Origin: Devosia oryzisoli
GTDB taxonomy: Bacteria; Pseudomonadota; Alphaproteobacteria; Rhizobiales; Devosiaceae
DNA length: 64,000 bases
Reading direction: 5' to 3'
Assembly: GCF_014837245.1 (NCBI RefSeq)
Contig: NZ_JACYFU010000006.1
Span: 62,001-126,000 of the forward strand
The position numbers and the translations under genes are program-made. This document shows positions 41,941 through 51,333 of this stretch, piece after piece. Below the pieces are notes generated by a model. It was not told the DNA's origin, did not search any database, and saw only the letters and a list, made by a program, of their open reading frames with translations. Numbering within the stretch: the stretch's first letter is position 1; each line of letters opens with the position of its first letter.

Positions 41941-41976
41941 ATGGGGCCCGCATGACCGTGCGGGCCCCATTGCTTT
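41941..41976 (+). terminator. Hairpin terminator of rpmJ
   Basis: A perfect 12-bp stem ATGGGGCCCGCA / TGCGGGCCCCAT around TGACCG is followed by TGCTTTG, 22 bp after the rpmJ stop. The T-run is poor but the stem is very stable. Confidence 0.75.
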
Positions 41977-42134
41977 GTCCGGGTCATGGGCCCGGCAAGG
42001 CGGTGCAGATCAAGGCCATGCCGCGGGGCACGGGAGCGGTGTCGGGTGGAGAGGCGAGTGGACGAGCGACAGGCCAGTTCCCTTGATTCCGGCGCGATCG
42101 TGTCCATCTAAGTCACCGAAAGGGGACCTGCCCA

Positions 42135-42440
42135 ATGACCACTGACCGCGTTTCGGCCCAATACGATATCGAGAAGAAGTCGCTTGTCGTGGCCTATGTG
42201 CTGTGGCTGTTCCTGGGATATGTGGGCGCGCACCGCTTCTATTTGGGGCGGCCGATCAGCGGGCTCATCATGCTCCTGATCTCGGGCGCTACGCTGCTCG
42301 TGAGCTTCGTGACGTTCGGGCTGCTCAGTTTTCTGTGGTTCGGCATTGCGCTGTGGTGGCTGATCGATGCCTTGCTGATCCCGGGCATGGCCGCGGGGAC
42401 CAATACACGGATCGCCGACAGGGTGTTTGCCCGCCGCTGA
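42135..42440 (+). CDS. TM2 domain membrane protein
   Basis: A 101-residue inner-membrane protein with the TM2 signature YVGAHRFYLGRPISG between two helices, followed by an extra hydrophobic stretch (LSFLWFGIALWWLIDALLIP). TM2 proteins are widespread; the function is not known. The N-terminus up to about residue 15 is cytoplasmic and soluble. Convergent with pyruvate kinase, sharing a bidirectional terminator. Confidence 0.88.
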   Translation: MTTDRVSAQYDIEKKSLVVAYVLWLFLGYVGAHRFYLGRPISGLIMLLISGATLLVSFVTFGLLSFLWFGIALWWLIDALLIPGMAAGTNTRIADRVFARR

Positions 42441-42443
42441 CAC

Positions 42444-42475
42444 AAAAAGGCCCGCTCGCGCGGGCCTCTCGTTTT
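42444..42475. terminator. Bidirectional terminator between TM2 gene and pyk
   Basis: Stem GGCCCGC-TCGC-GCGGGCC has AAAAA directly on its left (a T-run for the minus strand, hence for pyk) and CTCGTTTTCT on its right (for the TM2 gene). Confidence 0.82.
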
Positions 42476-42491
42476 CTAATCTGCGGCGCGG

Positions 42492-43931
42492 TCAGCTCGA
42501 GCCGGCGCCGTCCTGACGAACGAAGGCGATGCGCAGCATGTTGGTGGCGCCGGGGGTGCCCAGCGGAACGCCGGCCGTGATGGCGATGCGGTCGCCGGGG
42601 CGGGCGAAGCCCTCCTGATAGGCGATGACGCAGGCGCGATCGACCATGTCCTCAAGGTTCACCGCGTCCTCGGTCTGCACGCAATGAATGCCCCAGACCA
42701 CCGACAGGCGGCGGATGGTGCGCAGGTTTGGGGAGAGGGCGATGATCGGCTTGGAGGGCCGCTCGCGGGCAGCGCGGATGCCAGTGGAGCCGGAGGCCGT
42801 GTAGGTGACGATGGCAGCCAGGTCGAGCGTCTCGGCGACCTGACGGGTTGCGGCCGAGATGGCGTCGGCAGCGGTGGCTTCCGGCTCGGTCTGGGCAGCG
42901 CGGATGATCGCCCGATAATTGGCGTCGCCTTCCACGGCCACGGCCACCTTGTTCATGGTGGCGACGGCCTCGACCGGATATTGGCCCGAAGCGCTTTCGG
43001 CCGACAGCATGACCGCATCGGCGCCCTCGAAAACCGCGATCGACACGTCGGACACTTCCGCGCGCGTCGGCACCGGCGAAGTGATCATGGATTCGAGCAT
43101 CTGCGTGGCCACGATCACCGGCTTGCCATAGCGGCGACACATGCGGATCATGCGCTTTTGCAGGCCCGGCACGGTTTCGAGCGGCAGCTCGACGCCAAGG
43201 TCGCCGCGGGCGACCATGATGGCGTCGGAGAGTTTCACGATCTCCTCGAGCCGCTCAATGGCCTGGGGCTTTTCGATCTTGGCCATGACGCCGGCACGAC
43301 CCTGGACGATCTTGCGCACGTCGATGATGTCTTCGGGGCGCTGCACGAAGGAGAGGGCGATCCAGTCGACCTCGGCCTTGAGCGCCTCGAGCAGGTCGGC
43401 ATGGTCCTTCTCCGTCAGCGCGCCGGTGGGCAGCAGCGTATCGGGGAGGGAGACGCCCTTCTTGTCGGAGAGCTTGCCGCCATAGACCACTTCGGTCTCG
43501 ATGGCGCCGCCTCCGACTTTGGTCGCCTTGAGCTGCAGCTTGCCATCGTCCAGAAGGAGCCGGTCGCCGACCGAGACGCTCTCGATGATTTCGGGATGCG
43601 GCAGGTAGACCCGTTCGGCATTGCCCTGGTCATTCTGCTCACTGTCGAGCGTGAAGGTCTGCCCTGGCACGAGATTGACGGAGCCACCAGCAAATTTCCA
43701 GACGCGCAGCTTTGGCCCCTGCAGATCGGCCAGAATGCCGATCGGGTGCTCGAGGCGCGCTTCCACGGCGCGGATGCGCGCGACGGTCTGATGCAGCAGC
43801 TCGTGGCTGGCATGGCTCATATTGATGCGGAAGACGTCCGCACCGGCCTTGGCCAGCTCCTCGATCATTTTTTCCTCGTGGCTCGCGGGCCCGAGGGTGG
43901 CGAGGATCTTCGCGCGTCTGATCCGTCTCAT
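42492..43931 (-). CDS. pyk: Pyruvate kinase
   Basis: A 479-residue enzyme converting phosphoenolpyruvate and ADP to pyruvate and ATP, the last step of glycolysis. The start MRRIRRAKILATLGPAS is typical; other hallmarks are FRINMSHAS, LADLQGPKLR, the active-site signature AKIEKPQAIE with catalytic Lys, VARGDLGVELPLE and MLSAESASGQYP. The B domain (about 70-170) and C-terminal allosteric domain are present. It is the second gene after the DUF1036 gene, overlapping it by four bases (ATGA). Confidence 0.97.
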   Translation of the reverse strand: MRRIRRAKILATLGPASHEEKMIEELAKAGADVFRINMSHASHELLHQTVARIRAVEARLEHPIGILADLQGPKLRVWKFAGGSVNLVPGQTFTLDSEQNDQGNAERVYLPHPEIIESVSVGDRLLLDDGKLQLKATKVGGGAIETEVVYGGKLSDKKGVSLPDTLLPTGALTEKDHADLLEALKAEVDWIALSFVQRPEDIIDVRKIVQGRAGVMAKIEKPQAIERLEEIVKLSDAIMVARGDLGVELPLETVPGLQKRMIRMCRRYGKPVIVATQMLESMITSPVPTRAEVSDVSIAVFEGADAVMLSAESASGQYPVEAVATMNKVAVAVEGDANYRAIIRAAQTEPEATAADAISAATRQVAETLDLAAIVTYTASGSTGIRAARERPSKPIIALSPNLRTIRRLSVVWGIHCVQTEDAVNLEDMVDRACVIAYQEGFARPGDRIAITAGVPLGTPGATNMLRIAFVRQDGAGSS

Positions 43932-44485
43932 TCTGCATCCGTTGCGTCTGGTGTGGGCGGGGCCCCGGCAGAGCCATCTTCCGGGTCGACCAGAAAGGCG
44001 GGGTCTTCCAGATCTTCTCCCCCATCCGGACCGACGACACTGGGCTGGCCACCACTCTCGGTCAGCTGCAGCGTCCAGTCGGATCGGTTCTGGGTATCGA
44101 TTTCAAAGAACCCCGAGCGCTCATAGCCCCGTGCAAGGCAATCCTCAACCCCGAATATTGTGAAGGTTTCGTCACGGGTGCACATGAACACCTGGCCGTC
44201 CCAGGAGCCGCCGCCAATGTCGTCGACGGCGTAGATGTAATAAAAGCGCCGCTGCAGGTCGCCCTGGTAGAGGACGCGGCAGTCACCGGGTGGCGTCTGC
44301 CACCAGCCTTCGCTCATCCAGCCCCGTTCGGCGCGATAGCCGATGGACACTGACACCACATTGGCCGTCTGGTTGCAGACGCGCAGGTCAGCCCGCGCCG
44401 GGGCCGTCTGCAGGAGGCCGGCGAGGCCCAGCGTGAGGAAGGCCAGGAGAAGCGTGGCGAAGGAAGGGCGGTGCTGCAGGATCAT
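43928..44485 (-). CDS. DUF1036 family secreted protein
   Basis: A 185-residue protein with a signal peptide (about 1-32, hydrophobic FATLLLAFLTLGLAGLLQ, cleavage after ARA). The DUF1036 domain follows: LRVCNQTANVVSVSIGY, GWMSEGWWQTPPGDC, YYIYAVDD and four to six Cys likely forming disulfides in the periplasm. An acidic tail (GGEDLEDPAFLVDPEDG) ends the protein. Function unknown. Pairing with pyk is often conserved in Rhizobiales. ATG 44485 is chosen because it gives a proper signal peptide; a TTG at 44542 is also open. Confidence 0.85.
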   Translation of the reverse strand: MILQHRPSFATLLLAFLTLGLAGLLQTAPARADLRVCNQTANVVSVSIGYRAERGWMSEGWWQTPPGDCRVLYQGDLQRRFYYIYAVDDIGGGSWDGQVFMCTRDETFTIFGVEDCLARGYERSGFFEIDTQNRSDWTLQLTESGGQPSVVGPDGGEDLEDPAFLVDPEDGSAGAPPTPDATDAE

Positions 44486-44794
44486 GCTCGGGTCCGTCGC
44501 AAAAGGCTGGCTTTGTTTGAGCGATGGGGCAAGCAAGGTCAACAGGGCAGGCCGGTGCTGACGCGATTGCTACTGCAAAAAGCGCGGAACCCGAGAATCG
44601 CGCGAAAGCAAGGGCCGAGGGCGTGTGAATTGGCTGAGAAAAAGGGTTGAACCGGAGCCGGTCATGCGGTTGAACGGGCCACCGCGAAAGAGCAACGGCC
44701 TGCAGTTGGCCGACCTCTGTCGCTTCATCCATTCCAGCCCAGGCCGGTTGGCGTCAGAACTTGCGCCGGTTGCCGGGACGAAAGAGGTTTGCCC
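44486..44794. other. Divergent gap, no gene seen
   Basis: This 309-bp gap lies between the DUF1036-pyk operon and gapR. It must contain promoters for both. A 46-codon frame from ATG 44664 has no family similarity and runs into gapR. No convincing palindrome or RNA gene is seen. Confidence 0.4.
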
Positions 44795-45058
44795 ATGGCC
44801 GTAGAAGACAGCGTCGCCCAGGATCAGCTCCGGGCCTTCATCGAGCGCATCGAGCGCATGGAGGAGGAGAAGGCGGCGATTTCCGCAGATATCAAGGAAA
44901 TCTACGCCGAGGCCAAGGGCAACGGATTCGATACCAAAATCCTGCGCAAGATCGTGGCCATCCGCAAGCAGGATGCCAATGAGCGCATGGAGCAGGAAGC
45001 CCTGCTCGAGCTCTACATGTCGGCCCTGGGCATGGTCGAGGCGCCGCCCGAGCGCTGA
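44795..45058 (+). CDS. gapR: GapR-family nucleoid-associated protein (DUF2312)
   Basis: An 87-residue helical DNA-binding protein. The core [17 protein letters not shown] then [19 protein letters not shown] and [19 protein letters not shown] matches Caulobacter GapR (UPF0335/DUF2312), which binds AT-rich, overtwisted DNA ahead of replication forks and assists chromosome replication and segregation as a dimer/tetramer clamp. ATG 44795 has AAAGAGG upstream; a TTG two codons earlier is possible. Convergent with the mini flagellar-like gene; an inverted repeat covers both stop codons. Confidence 0.93.
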   Translation: MAVEDSVAQDQLRAFIERIERMEEEKAAISADIKEIYAEAKGNGFDTKILRKIVAIRKQDANERMEQEALLELYMSALGMVEAPPER

Positions 45059-45071
45059 GGCGCGGCCTCAG
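45055..45071. terminator. Small inverted repeat between convergent stops
   Basis: CTGAGGC-GCG-GCCTCAG overlaps the stop codons of gapR and the flagellar-like gene. There is no T-run, so terminator activity is uncertain. Confidence 0.35.
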
Positions 45072-45295
45072 GCGAGGATGTCGAGCAGCGACTCGCTCAT
45101 GTCGCTGGCGACGCGCACGATTTTGGCCGAGGCCGTGAAATCGGCCTTGGCTTCCAACACATTGACCATTTCGGCGCTCACGTCGACGTTGCCCTGGCCG
45201 GTGCCGAGGCGCGCGATGCGCGCGGCGCTGGTTTCGAACCGGTCGGTGGCGAGGCGCATGCCGGTGGCGCCAATGGCAAGGCTGGAGAGCGACAT
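45068..45295 (-). CDS. Mini flagellar-rod/hook-like protein (C-terminal domain only)
   Basis: A 75-residue protein. Residues about 40-75 (DVSAEMVNVLEAKADFTA then SAKIVRVASDMSESLLDIL) match the C-terminal helix of FlgB/FlgC/FlgG-type rod and hook proteins (usual wording EMVNLLEAQRAYQANAKVI). The N-terminal part MSLSSLAIGATGMRLATDRF resembles the N-terminal helix of the same family, so the central beta domain is missing and the two terminal helices are joined. No other flagellar gene is in the window. It may be a real reduced paralogue rather than a fragment, since the frame is intact. Confidence 0.65.
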   Translation of the reverse strand: MSLSSLAIGATGMRLATDRFETSAARIARLGTGQGNVDVSAEMVNVLEAKADFTASAKIVRVASDMSESLLDILA

Positions 45296-45430
45296 CGATC
45301 ATCCTCTTTGTGTGCGGCCTTAGGCAAACACCGGTTGTGTTGACAAAGCCCTAGCGAAATACGCGCAAGATCCTGCGGCATTGTCCGGACGGCAACGCGG
45401 TTGTGTAGCCGAGGGCTGGATGCCAGATCG

Positions 45431-47362
45431 CTAGGCCTTGGCGAGGGCCGCCTTCATGGCGGCTTCGTCATAGCCGAGGGCGCCGAGGGCCGCCGTGACG
45501 ATGCCGGCGCGGTCGAGGCCGGCGGCGGCATACATGTCGTCCTGGGTGGCGTGCTCGACGAAGGTGTCGGGGATCATCAGCGGGCGGAAGCGCAGCTTGC
45601 CATCGAGCAGCCCGTTGCTGGCGAGGAAGCTCGCCACGTGGCTGCCGAACCCGCCCAGGCCCCCTTCTTCGGCCGTGAGCATGACATCGTGGGTCTGGGC
45701 CAGGCGGGCAATGAGGTCTTGGTCGAGCGGCTTCATGAAGCGCGCGTCGGCGATGGTGGGGTTGAGCCCCAGCGCGACCAGCTTGTCTGCAGCAGCCAGA
45801 ACTTCCGACAGGCGCGTGCCATAGGAGAGGATCGCGACGCTGCCGCCGCCCTGGCGCAGGATGCGGCCCTTGCCGATGGGGAGAATTTCGCCGCGGGCGG
45901 GCATGTCGACGCCCATGCCCTCGCCGCGCGGATAGCGGAAGGCGATGGGGCCGCGATCGTAAGCGGCGGCGGTCGCCACCATGTGCCTAAGCTCGGCCTC
46001 GTCGCCCGCGGCCATCAGCACCATGCCCGGAACGGCACCGAGATAGGCATTGTCGTAATTGCCGGCATGGGTAGGGCCGTCGGCGCCGACATAGCCGGCG
46101 CGGTCGATGGCGAAGCGCACCGGCAGGCCCTGGATGGCCACGTCGTGGATCACCTGGTCATACGCGCGCTGCAGGAAGGTGGAATAGATGGCGCAGAAGG
46201 GTTTCAGGCCTTCGCTCGCCATGCCCGCCGCAAAAGTGACGGCGTGCTGCTCGGCAATGCCGACGTCGAAAATCCGGCTGGGGAACAGCTCCTCGAACTT
46301 GTCGAGCCCGGTGCCCGTGGGCATGGCGGCGGTGACGGCAACGATGCGGTCGTCGGCCTCGGCTTCCTGGATCAGCGAGGAGGCGAAGACAGAAGTGTAG
46401 GAGGGGGCGTTGGAGGGCGCCTTGGCCTGCGCGCCGGTGATGACGTTGAACCTGGAGACGCCGTGGTATTTGTCGGCCGAGTTCTCGGCCGGTGCGTAGC
46501 CCTTGCCCTTGCGGGTGACGACGTGGACGAGGATCGGCCCCTCGCCGGCGTCGCGCACGTTTTCGAGAATGGGCACGAGGTGTTCGAGATTATGGCCGTC
46601 GATGGGGCCGACATAATAAAAGCCCAGCTCCTCAAAGAGCGTGCCGCCGGTAAAGAAGGAGCGGGCGAATTCCTCGGTCCGGCGGGCCGGCTCGTGGAGG
46701 AACGGCGGCAGCTTGTGTACTATGGTCTTGGCGGCCTCGCGCGTACCCCGGTAGACGGGTCCCGAGACGAGGCGGGCGAGATAGGTCCGCAGCGCGCCGG
46801 TGGGCGGGGCGATGGACATATCGTTGTCGTTGAGGATGACGATCAGCCGCGCATCCATGGCGCCGGCATTGTTCATGGCCTCATAGGCCATGCCCGCCGA
46901 CATGGCGCCATCGCCGATGACGGCCACCACATTGCGCTTGACGCCGAGCTGCTGGCTGGCGACGGCCATGCCGAGACCGGCGGAAATGGAGGTGGACGAG
47001 TGCCCCGCGCCGAAGGGATCGTACTCGCTTTCGGCGCGGCGGGTGAAGCCGGAGAGGCCGTCCTTCTGGCGCAGCGTGCGGATGCGATCGCGTCGGCCGG
47101 TCAGAATCTTGTGCGGGTAGGCCTGGTGGCCGACGTCGAAGATGATGCGATCGTGCGGCGTATCGAAGACGGCATGGAGCGCAACGGTCAGCTCGACCAC
47201 GCCGAGCCCGGCGCCCAGATGGCCACCGGTCACCGAAACGGCGTCGATCATTTCGGCGCGCAGCTCGTCGGCCAGCTGCGGCAGCTGCTCTTGCGCAAGC
47301 GTGCGGAGATCGGCCGGGCTGTGGATGGTGTCGAGCAGGGGTGTCTGCGGCTTGTCGGCCAA
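45431..47362 (-). CDS. dxs: 1-deoxy-D-xylulose-5-phosphate synthase
   Basis: A 643-residue thiamine-diphosphate enzyme that joins pyruvate and glyceraldehyde 3-phosphate, the first step of the MEP isoprenoid pathway and a source for thiamine and pyridoxal. Seen are [35 protein letters not shown]/metal motif [20 protein letters not shown], and in the pyrimidine domain [12 protein letters not shown] and [18 protein letters not shown] 47362 is taken as start with GGAG seven bases upstream. A leader of 128 bp with hairpins separates it from the DUF882 gene. Confidence 0.96.
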   Translation of the reverse strand: MADKPQTPLLDTIHSPADLRTLAQEQLPQLADELRAEMIDAVSVTGGHLGAGLGVVELTVALHAVFDTPHDRIIFDVGHQAYPHKILTGRRDRIRTLRQKDGLSGFTRRAESEYDPFGAGHSSTSISAGLGMAVASQQLGVKRNVVAVIGDGAMSAGMAYEAMNNAGAMDARLIVILNDNDMSIAPPTGALRTYLARLVSGPVYRGTREAAKTIVHKLPPFLHEPARRTEEFARSFFTGGTLFEELGFYYVGPIDGHNLEHLVPILENVRDAGEGPILVHVVTRKGKGYAPAENSADKYHGVSRFNVITGAQAKAPSNAPSYTSVFASSLIQEAEADDRIVAVTAAMPTGTGLDKFEELFPSRIFDVGIAEQHAVTFAAGMASEGLKPFCAIYSTFLQRAYDQVIHDVAIQGLPVRFAIDRAGYVGADGPTHAGNYDNAYLGAVPGMVLMAAGDEAELRHMVATAAAYDRGPIAFRYPRGEGMGVDMPARGEILPIGKGRILRQGGGSVAILSYGTRLSEVLAAADKLVALGLNPTIADARFMKPLDQDLIARLAQTHDVMLTAEEGGLGGFGSHVASFLASNGLLDGKLRFRPLMIPDTFVEHATQDDMYAAAGLDRAGIVTAALGALGYDEAAMKAALAKA

Positions 47363-47374
47363 GAGGCGCTCCAG

Positions 47375-47430
47375 AAACAGAGGGTCAAACCCTGTTTAGG
47401 CGCCGACCGCCGCGTTGGCAACACGGCGGT
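47375..47430 (-). promoter_or_regulatory. Two hairpins in the dxs leader
   Basis: An outer stem ACCGCCG / CGGCGGT with inner GTT-GGC-AAC lies at 47406-47430, and an imperfect AAACAG.GGGT / ACCC.TGTTT lies at 47375-47397, close to the dxs start. Neither has a T-run. They do not match a TPP riboswitch as far as I can see. Confidence 0.35.
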
Positions 47431-47490
47431 CCGGGATGTGACAGGGCCCATGCTGCATGCCTGGGCAATCGGGCGAGAGCAGGGCAGACC

Positions 47491-49173
47491 TCAGTTGGCG
47501 AGGAGGCCCGAGAGGTCCTGACGCACGAAGCGCGTTGCGCTCAGGGTGGTCGTATCGTCGCCGACGGCCATGATGGTCACGAGCTGCCCCATCTCCGGCG
47601 TGGGGTCGAAATCGGCCTCGTCGTGATCGTAGATGGCCGCGAAGTGCTCGGAGGTGAGCGCGACCGGGGTGGTCAGGACCTCGGTGACGTGCTCGAGGTC
47701 GGGGGCCACCAGGTCGCGCTGCCGCACGGCGGCGGGGCCGTTGGAAACGTGCCGGGCCAGCGCCTGGGCGAGCGAATCCTTGGTGACGCCCACGGTGCCG
47801 CGGAACGTGGCATCGAACAATGCCGCAAGTTGCCGGGGCTCTGACGGATTGCCGAGCGACGCCATCTGGACCACGGGCTGCTCGATGCTGGGCAGAATAG
47901 CCCGGCGCGAGCCGGGTGCCGGTGGCATGGACTGCGCGGTGGCGACCGATGTTCCGGCGATGATGGCTTCGAGTGCCTTCTGCGCCTGCGGGTCGGGGGC
48001 GTTGGTCGGCAGGTAGGCGGAGAGTGGTTCGGAACTCCGGTCGGACATCAGGACGCGCGGCTGCGGGACGGGAGGCTCGGTCAGCGCTGCAATGGCGGTG
48101 ACGGCGTCGCCGGCCGTTGTCGCGCCTTCGGCCGTGGCGACGCGCAGGCGCTCGGACTTGCTGGCGGGGACCGGCGCATTGGTTTCCGGCCGCAGTTCGG
48201 CGGCGTCGAGCGGAGCGCTGCCCGCGGTCGAGAAGGGCAGGGAGGCTGGCTGGGCCGGTCCATCGTTGGCCGCAACGGCCACCGTGCCACCCAGATCGGC
48301 CGGGCGCATCAGGGGCATGGGTGCGATCGAGCTCGTCTGGGCCTGGGGCGCCAGCGATGCGGTCTGGACGACAGGTGCCGGCTGGGTCGGCGCCGCCTCC
48401 TGCTGGTTGCCGCCGAACAGCATGTCCATGAGGTTGCCGCCGGAAGCCACGCGGGTGCCGCTGTCGCTGCTGCCGCACGGCACTTCGTGGCACTGCTTCC
48501 ATTCGGCGAGGGCCATCTGGTAGCCCTTTTGCGAAAGCGGCTTGCCATCGGTGGGCAGGTGCGCCGTCTTGCCATCGGGGAAAATCTGGGCGAGCTGCGC
48601 CCGCGTCATGCGCGGCCAGGCGCGGACGGAACCGGTGTCGAGGTGGACGAAGGGGCTGCCGGAGGTGGGGTAGTAGCCGACGCCGCCGACCTGCTTTTTC
48701 ATGGCCACGGCGCGCAGCTTGGTCAGCGGGATGCCGGGGATGAAGAAGTCCATGGCGTGTCCCTTGGTGTGCTGGCTGTTTTCAGCAACTCCCGAGCCGG
48801 GCTTGGAGCGCAGCATCTCGTTGGTGGCGGGCGAGCGATAGGCCGACACGATGTTGATCGGCTGGGTGGCGCCCACCTCCTGGTAGACTTCCCAGATCAG
48901 ATCGAACAGACGCGGGTCCATCTTGGCGGGCTCGTTGCGGCGCCAGTCGCGCAGGAACTGGTTGAGCTGCTTGAGCCCGGACTGCACATATTGCCCATTG
49001 CGCTTGAAGACGATGCGAGTCGTCTCCTGCGTGTGTGTGTAATAGAGGTAAAGAGCCCGTTCGGTGGCGGCCTGGGCCGGCATCACCGTCTGCGACAACG
49101 CTGCCACGGCCATGAGCGCAGCCGTTGCCAGCCTTACCGCACGCCGCAGATGAAAATGCACAATCCCCGTCAC
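47491..49173 (-). CDS. DUF882 (peptidase M15-like) periplasmic protein
   Basis: A 560-residue exported protein with a signal peptide (hydrophobic ATAALMAVAALSQTVMPAQA). The DUF882/YcbK domain (about 40-210) is a zinc peptidase of the D-alanyl-D-alanine carboxypeptidase fold: SAYRSPATNEML, NSQHTKGHAMDFFIPG (His and Asp ligands) and PFVHLDTGSVRAWPR (final His). The remaining 350 residues are low-complexity Ala/Pro/Ser-rich with no clear fold. GTG 49173 is used; a GTG at 49161 is an alternative. Next to the L,D-transpeptidase, suggesting work on peptidoglycan cross-links. Confidence 0.85.
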   Translation of the reverse strand: MTGIVHFHLRRAVRLATAALMAVAALSQTVMPAQAATERALYLYYTHTQETTRIVFKRNGQYVQSGLKQLNQFLRDWRRNEPAKMDPRLFDLIWEVYQEVGATQPINIVSAYRSPATNEMLRSKPGSGVAENSQHTKGHAMDFFIPGIPLTKLRAVAMKKQVGGVGYYPTSGSPFVHLDTGSVRAWPRMTRAQLAQIFPDGKTAHLPTDGKPLSQKGYQMALAEWKQCHEVPCGSSDSGTRVASGGNLMDMLFGGNQQEAAPTQPAPVVQTASLAPQAQTSSIAPMPLMRPADLGGTVAVAANDGPAQPASLPFSTAGSAPLDAAELRPETNAPVPASKSERLRVATAEGATTAGDAVTAIAALTEPPVPQPRVLMSDRSSEPLSAYLPTNAPDPQAQKALEAIIAGTSVATAQSMPPAPGSRRAILPSIEQPVVQMASLGNPSEPRQLAALFDATFRGTVGVTKDSLAQALARHVSNGPAAVRQRDLVAPDLEHVTEVLTTPVALTSEHFAAIYDHDEADFDPTPEMGQLVTIMAVGDDTTTLSATRFVRQDLSGLLAN

Positions 49174-49346
49174 GCCAAACTCTGCCCGGTTCCTGCCAGT
49201 CGTCGTTCGATGTTAGCGCGAAAATCGTTCAATTCTATTAACGCTAACGAGGCGTCAACCGACAGTGCCGGTCCCCCATGCCCGCCATTTCTATGCAGAA
49301 AAGCGGGCACAACCAAGGCAAAAGTGTGAACGAGGCGTTAACGCCC

Positions 49347-51047
49347 TCAGGGGGAGAGGTCGTCCGCGGTCGTCTGCGCTTGGGCGATGATGGCCGGTGG
49401 CTGGTCGGACGCCAAGCCCAAGGCCGCGATCAGCTTGGCGTTGTGGCCATAGACGTCGCCATAGGAATGGATGGTTCCGTCGGCATCGACGCGTAGCGTG
49501 AAGTAGGTGAGGTGGACCGGGATCTGGTGCTCCGGGTTCACCCAGCGCTCGGTACTGCCGAACATGGCTTCGAGCGAGGCGCGACTGATGTTGGGTTCGT
49601 TGGCCATCAGGGCGTCGGCGAACTCCATCGGGTTCTGCACGCGCACGCAACCGTGGCTGAGGGCACGGGTGGAGCGCTGGAAGTACGACTTGGACGGGGT
49701 GTCGTGCAGGTAGACGTCGTGCTTGTTTGGGAAGAGGAACTTGATCTGCCCCAGGGCATTGCCCGGACCCGGACGCTGGCGCACCCGGAAGGGGAAGTCG
49801 GACGGCGACACCATGTTCCAGTTGACGCTCCAGGGGCTGATCGCCTCGCCGTTGTAGAGCAGGTCCATGTTCTGGTTGTCGATATAGCCCGGATTGCGCA
49901 GGACCGCCGGTGCCACCTCGTTCCTGATGATGGAGGAGGGGACGTTCCAGTACGGATTGACGACGATGTGCCGGATATTGTCGGAGAACACCGGCGTCTG
50001 GTTGCTGGCTTTGCCCACGACGACGCGGGTCGTGTATTCGGGCTTGCCGTCGCGCAGGATCCAGAGGCGGTATTCGGGGATGTTGACCATTACCGCGAAC
50101 TTGCCCAGGTCGCGCGGCATCCAGCGCCAGCGCTCCATGTTGGCGATGATGTCTTCGCGCCGGGTAGCGGGACCGCCATTGAGGGCGGCAATGGTTGCCG
50201 GCCCGATGACGCCGTCGACTTCCAGGCCCTGTCCGTCCTGGAAAGCCTGGACGACCTGGACCAGGGCGTCGTCATAGACGCTCGAGGCGGAGGCGGGGAG
50301 TTCGAAGCGGGCGCGCAGGGCGGGCACGCGTGGGTCGATGTTGCCCGGGTGCAGCACCGGACCGGTGCCGATGGGGGCGGGGCGATCGGCCCCTGTGCCG
50401 TCGAAGCCGGCGAGGGCAGCCTTGAGCGCCAGAAATTCTGGATGGGTCGGCTCGAGTTCGCCCAGTATGGCGGCCGGATCCTTGCTTTTCGCCAGTTTCT
50501 CGAGCAGCGCCACCTCGTCGAGCGGCTTGGGCTGGATGTCGAGGTTGACGTCGACCGACTGCGGCACGATGCGGCCGTTGTAGAGGTGGTTGGCGTAGCG
50601 GAGCGTGGCGTCGGAGAAGGCGGTTTCGAGCGCCGCCATGGCGTTGGCGTCGCCACCCCGGGCCTTGGAGAGATCGATCGCGGGTGTGAGGTAGTCATCG
50701 GGCCGCAGGCCTTCGGACGCGGCATCGCGGAAGAGCGCGATGATCTTTTCGGCGGCGGGCGAGAAGGTGATGGTGCCGCTGGTGTCCTTGGAGAGCCAGA
50801 TCGGCTCGAAATGGCGCTGGCCGTAGAGGAAATAGAGTTTTTGGGCGTCCCGATAGGCGCGCGTTTCGGCGCGGGCCCCGTAGTAGGAGGCGGAAAGGCC
50901 CGCCTTGATGATGCCGCCCAGTTCGCTTTGGGGTGGTGCGATGACGATGCGGCTCAGCTCGACGCTGGCGACATCCTGCGCCAGCACGGGCTGGGCCAGC
51001 CCCCCGGCTATGAGAAGGGCAAGCAGGGACACCGCAACCTTGTTCAT
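49347..51047 (-). CDS. L,D-transpeptidase, YcbB type
   Basis: A 566-residue periplasmic enzyme with a signal peptide (MNKVAVSLLALLIAGGLA, cleavage after LAQ). Order: scaffold/capping domain (about 50-240), peptidoglycan-binding helix bundle (VQAFQDGQGLEVDGVIGPATIAAL in two parts, about 270-295) and the YkuD catalytic domain (about 320-500) with SHGCVRVQNP; C467 is the nucleophile. It forms 3-3 cross-links in peptidoglycan. ATG 51047 follows AAGGAG. Same strand as the DUF882 gene 173 bp downstream. Confidence 0.93.
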   Translation of the reverse strand: MNKVAVSLLALLIAGGLAQPVLAQDVASVELSRIVIAPPQSELGGIIKAGLSASYYGARAETRAYRDAQKLYFLYGQRHFEPIWLSKDTSGTITFSPAAEKIIALFRDAASEGLRPDDYLTPAIDLSKARGGDANAMAALETAFSDATLRYANHLYNGRIVPQSVDVNLDIQPKPLDEVALLEKLAKSKDPAAILGELEPTHPEFLALKAALAGFDGTGADRPAPIGTGPVLHPGNIDPRVPALRARFELPASASSVYDDALVQVVQAFQDGQGLEVDGVIGPATIAALNGGPATRREDIIANMERWRWMPRDLGKFAVMVNIPEYRLWILRDGKPEYTTRVVVGKASNQTPVFSDNIRHIVVNPYWNVPSSIIRNEVAPAVLRNPGYIDNQNMDLLYNGEAISPWSVNWNMVSPSDFPFRVRQRPGPGNALGQIKFLFPNKHDVYLHDTPSKSYFQRSTRALSHGCVRVQNPMEFADALMANEPNISRASLEAMFGSTERWVNPEHQIPVHLTYFTLRVDADGTIHSYGDVYGHNAKLIAALGLASDQPPAIIAQAQTTADDLSP

Positions 51048-51333
51048 CGTCGCTCCTTGGCATGGGCGAATCGAACGACCAAACGCTGGCCGTGCGCAAC
51101 TCGCGCCATTCCAAGGCAATACTCTGCAAACCTTAACAGGAGCAATTACTCGCAAAGTTGTGAGCCGCGTCTGTGACGCGTCTGCAACGCTGAGCCGGTG
51201 TGGCTGTGGGTTGTCGTGAGTGCGCGGCAGGTCGTCTCCTCGCACACTACCGCGCGCCGAAAAATTGCTGTAACCGTCCGGCCGCACCTTTCCCGTCGCC
51301 GCAGCGCGGCACTGCGCTGGACGACATTTCCCA
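51048..51333. other. Divergent gap, nothing specific seen
   Basis: This 286-bp region separates the L,D-transpeptidase and ABC-F genes and must hold both promoters. No strong promoter pair, palindrome or small gene stands out. Confidence 0.35.

Noticed and set aside
44664..44804. 46-codon frame before gapR
   Set aside because: No similarity recognised, it overlaps the gapR start in another frame, and there is no clear ribosome site.
47363..47490. TPP riboswitch before dxs
   Set aside because: No thi-box-like conserved sequence is seen; only simple hairpins.
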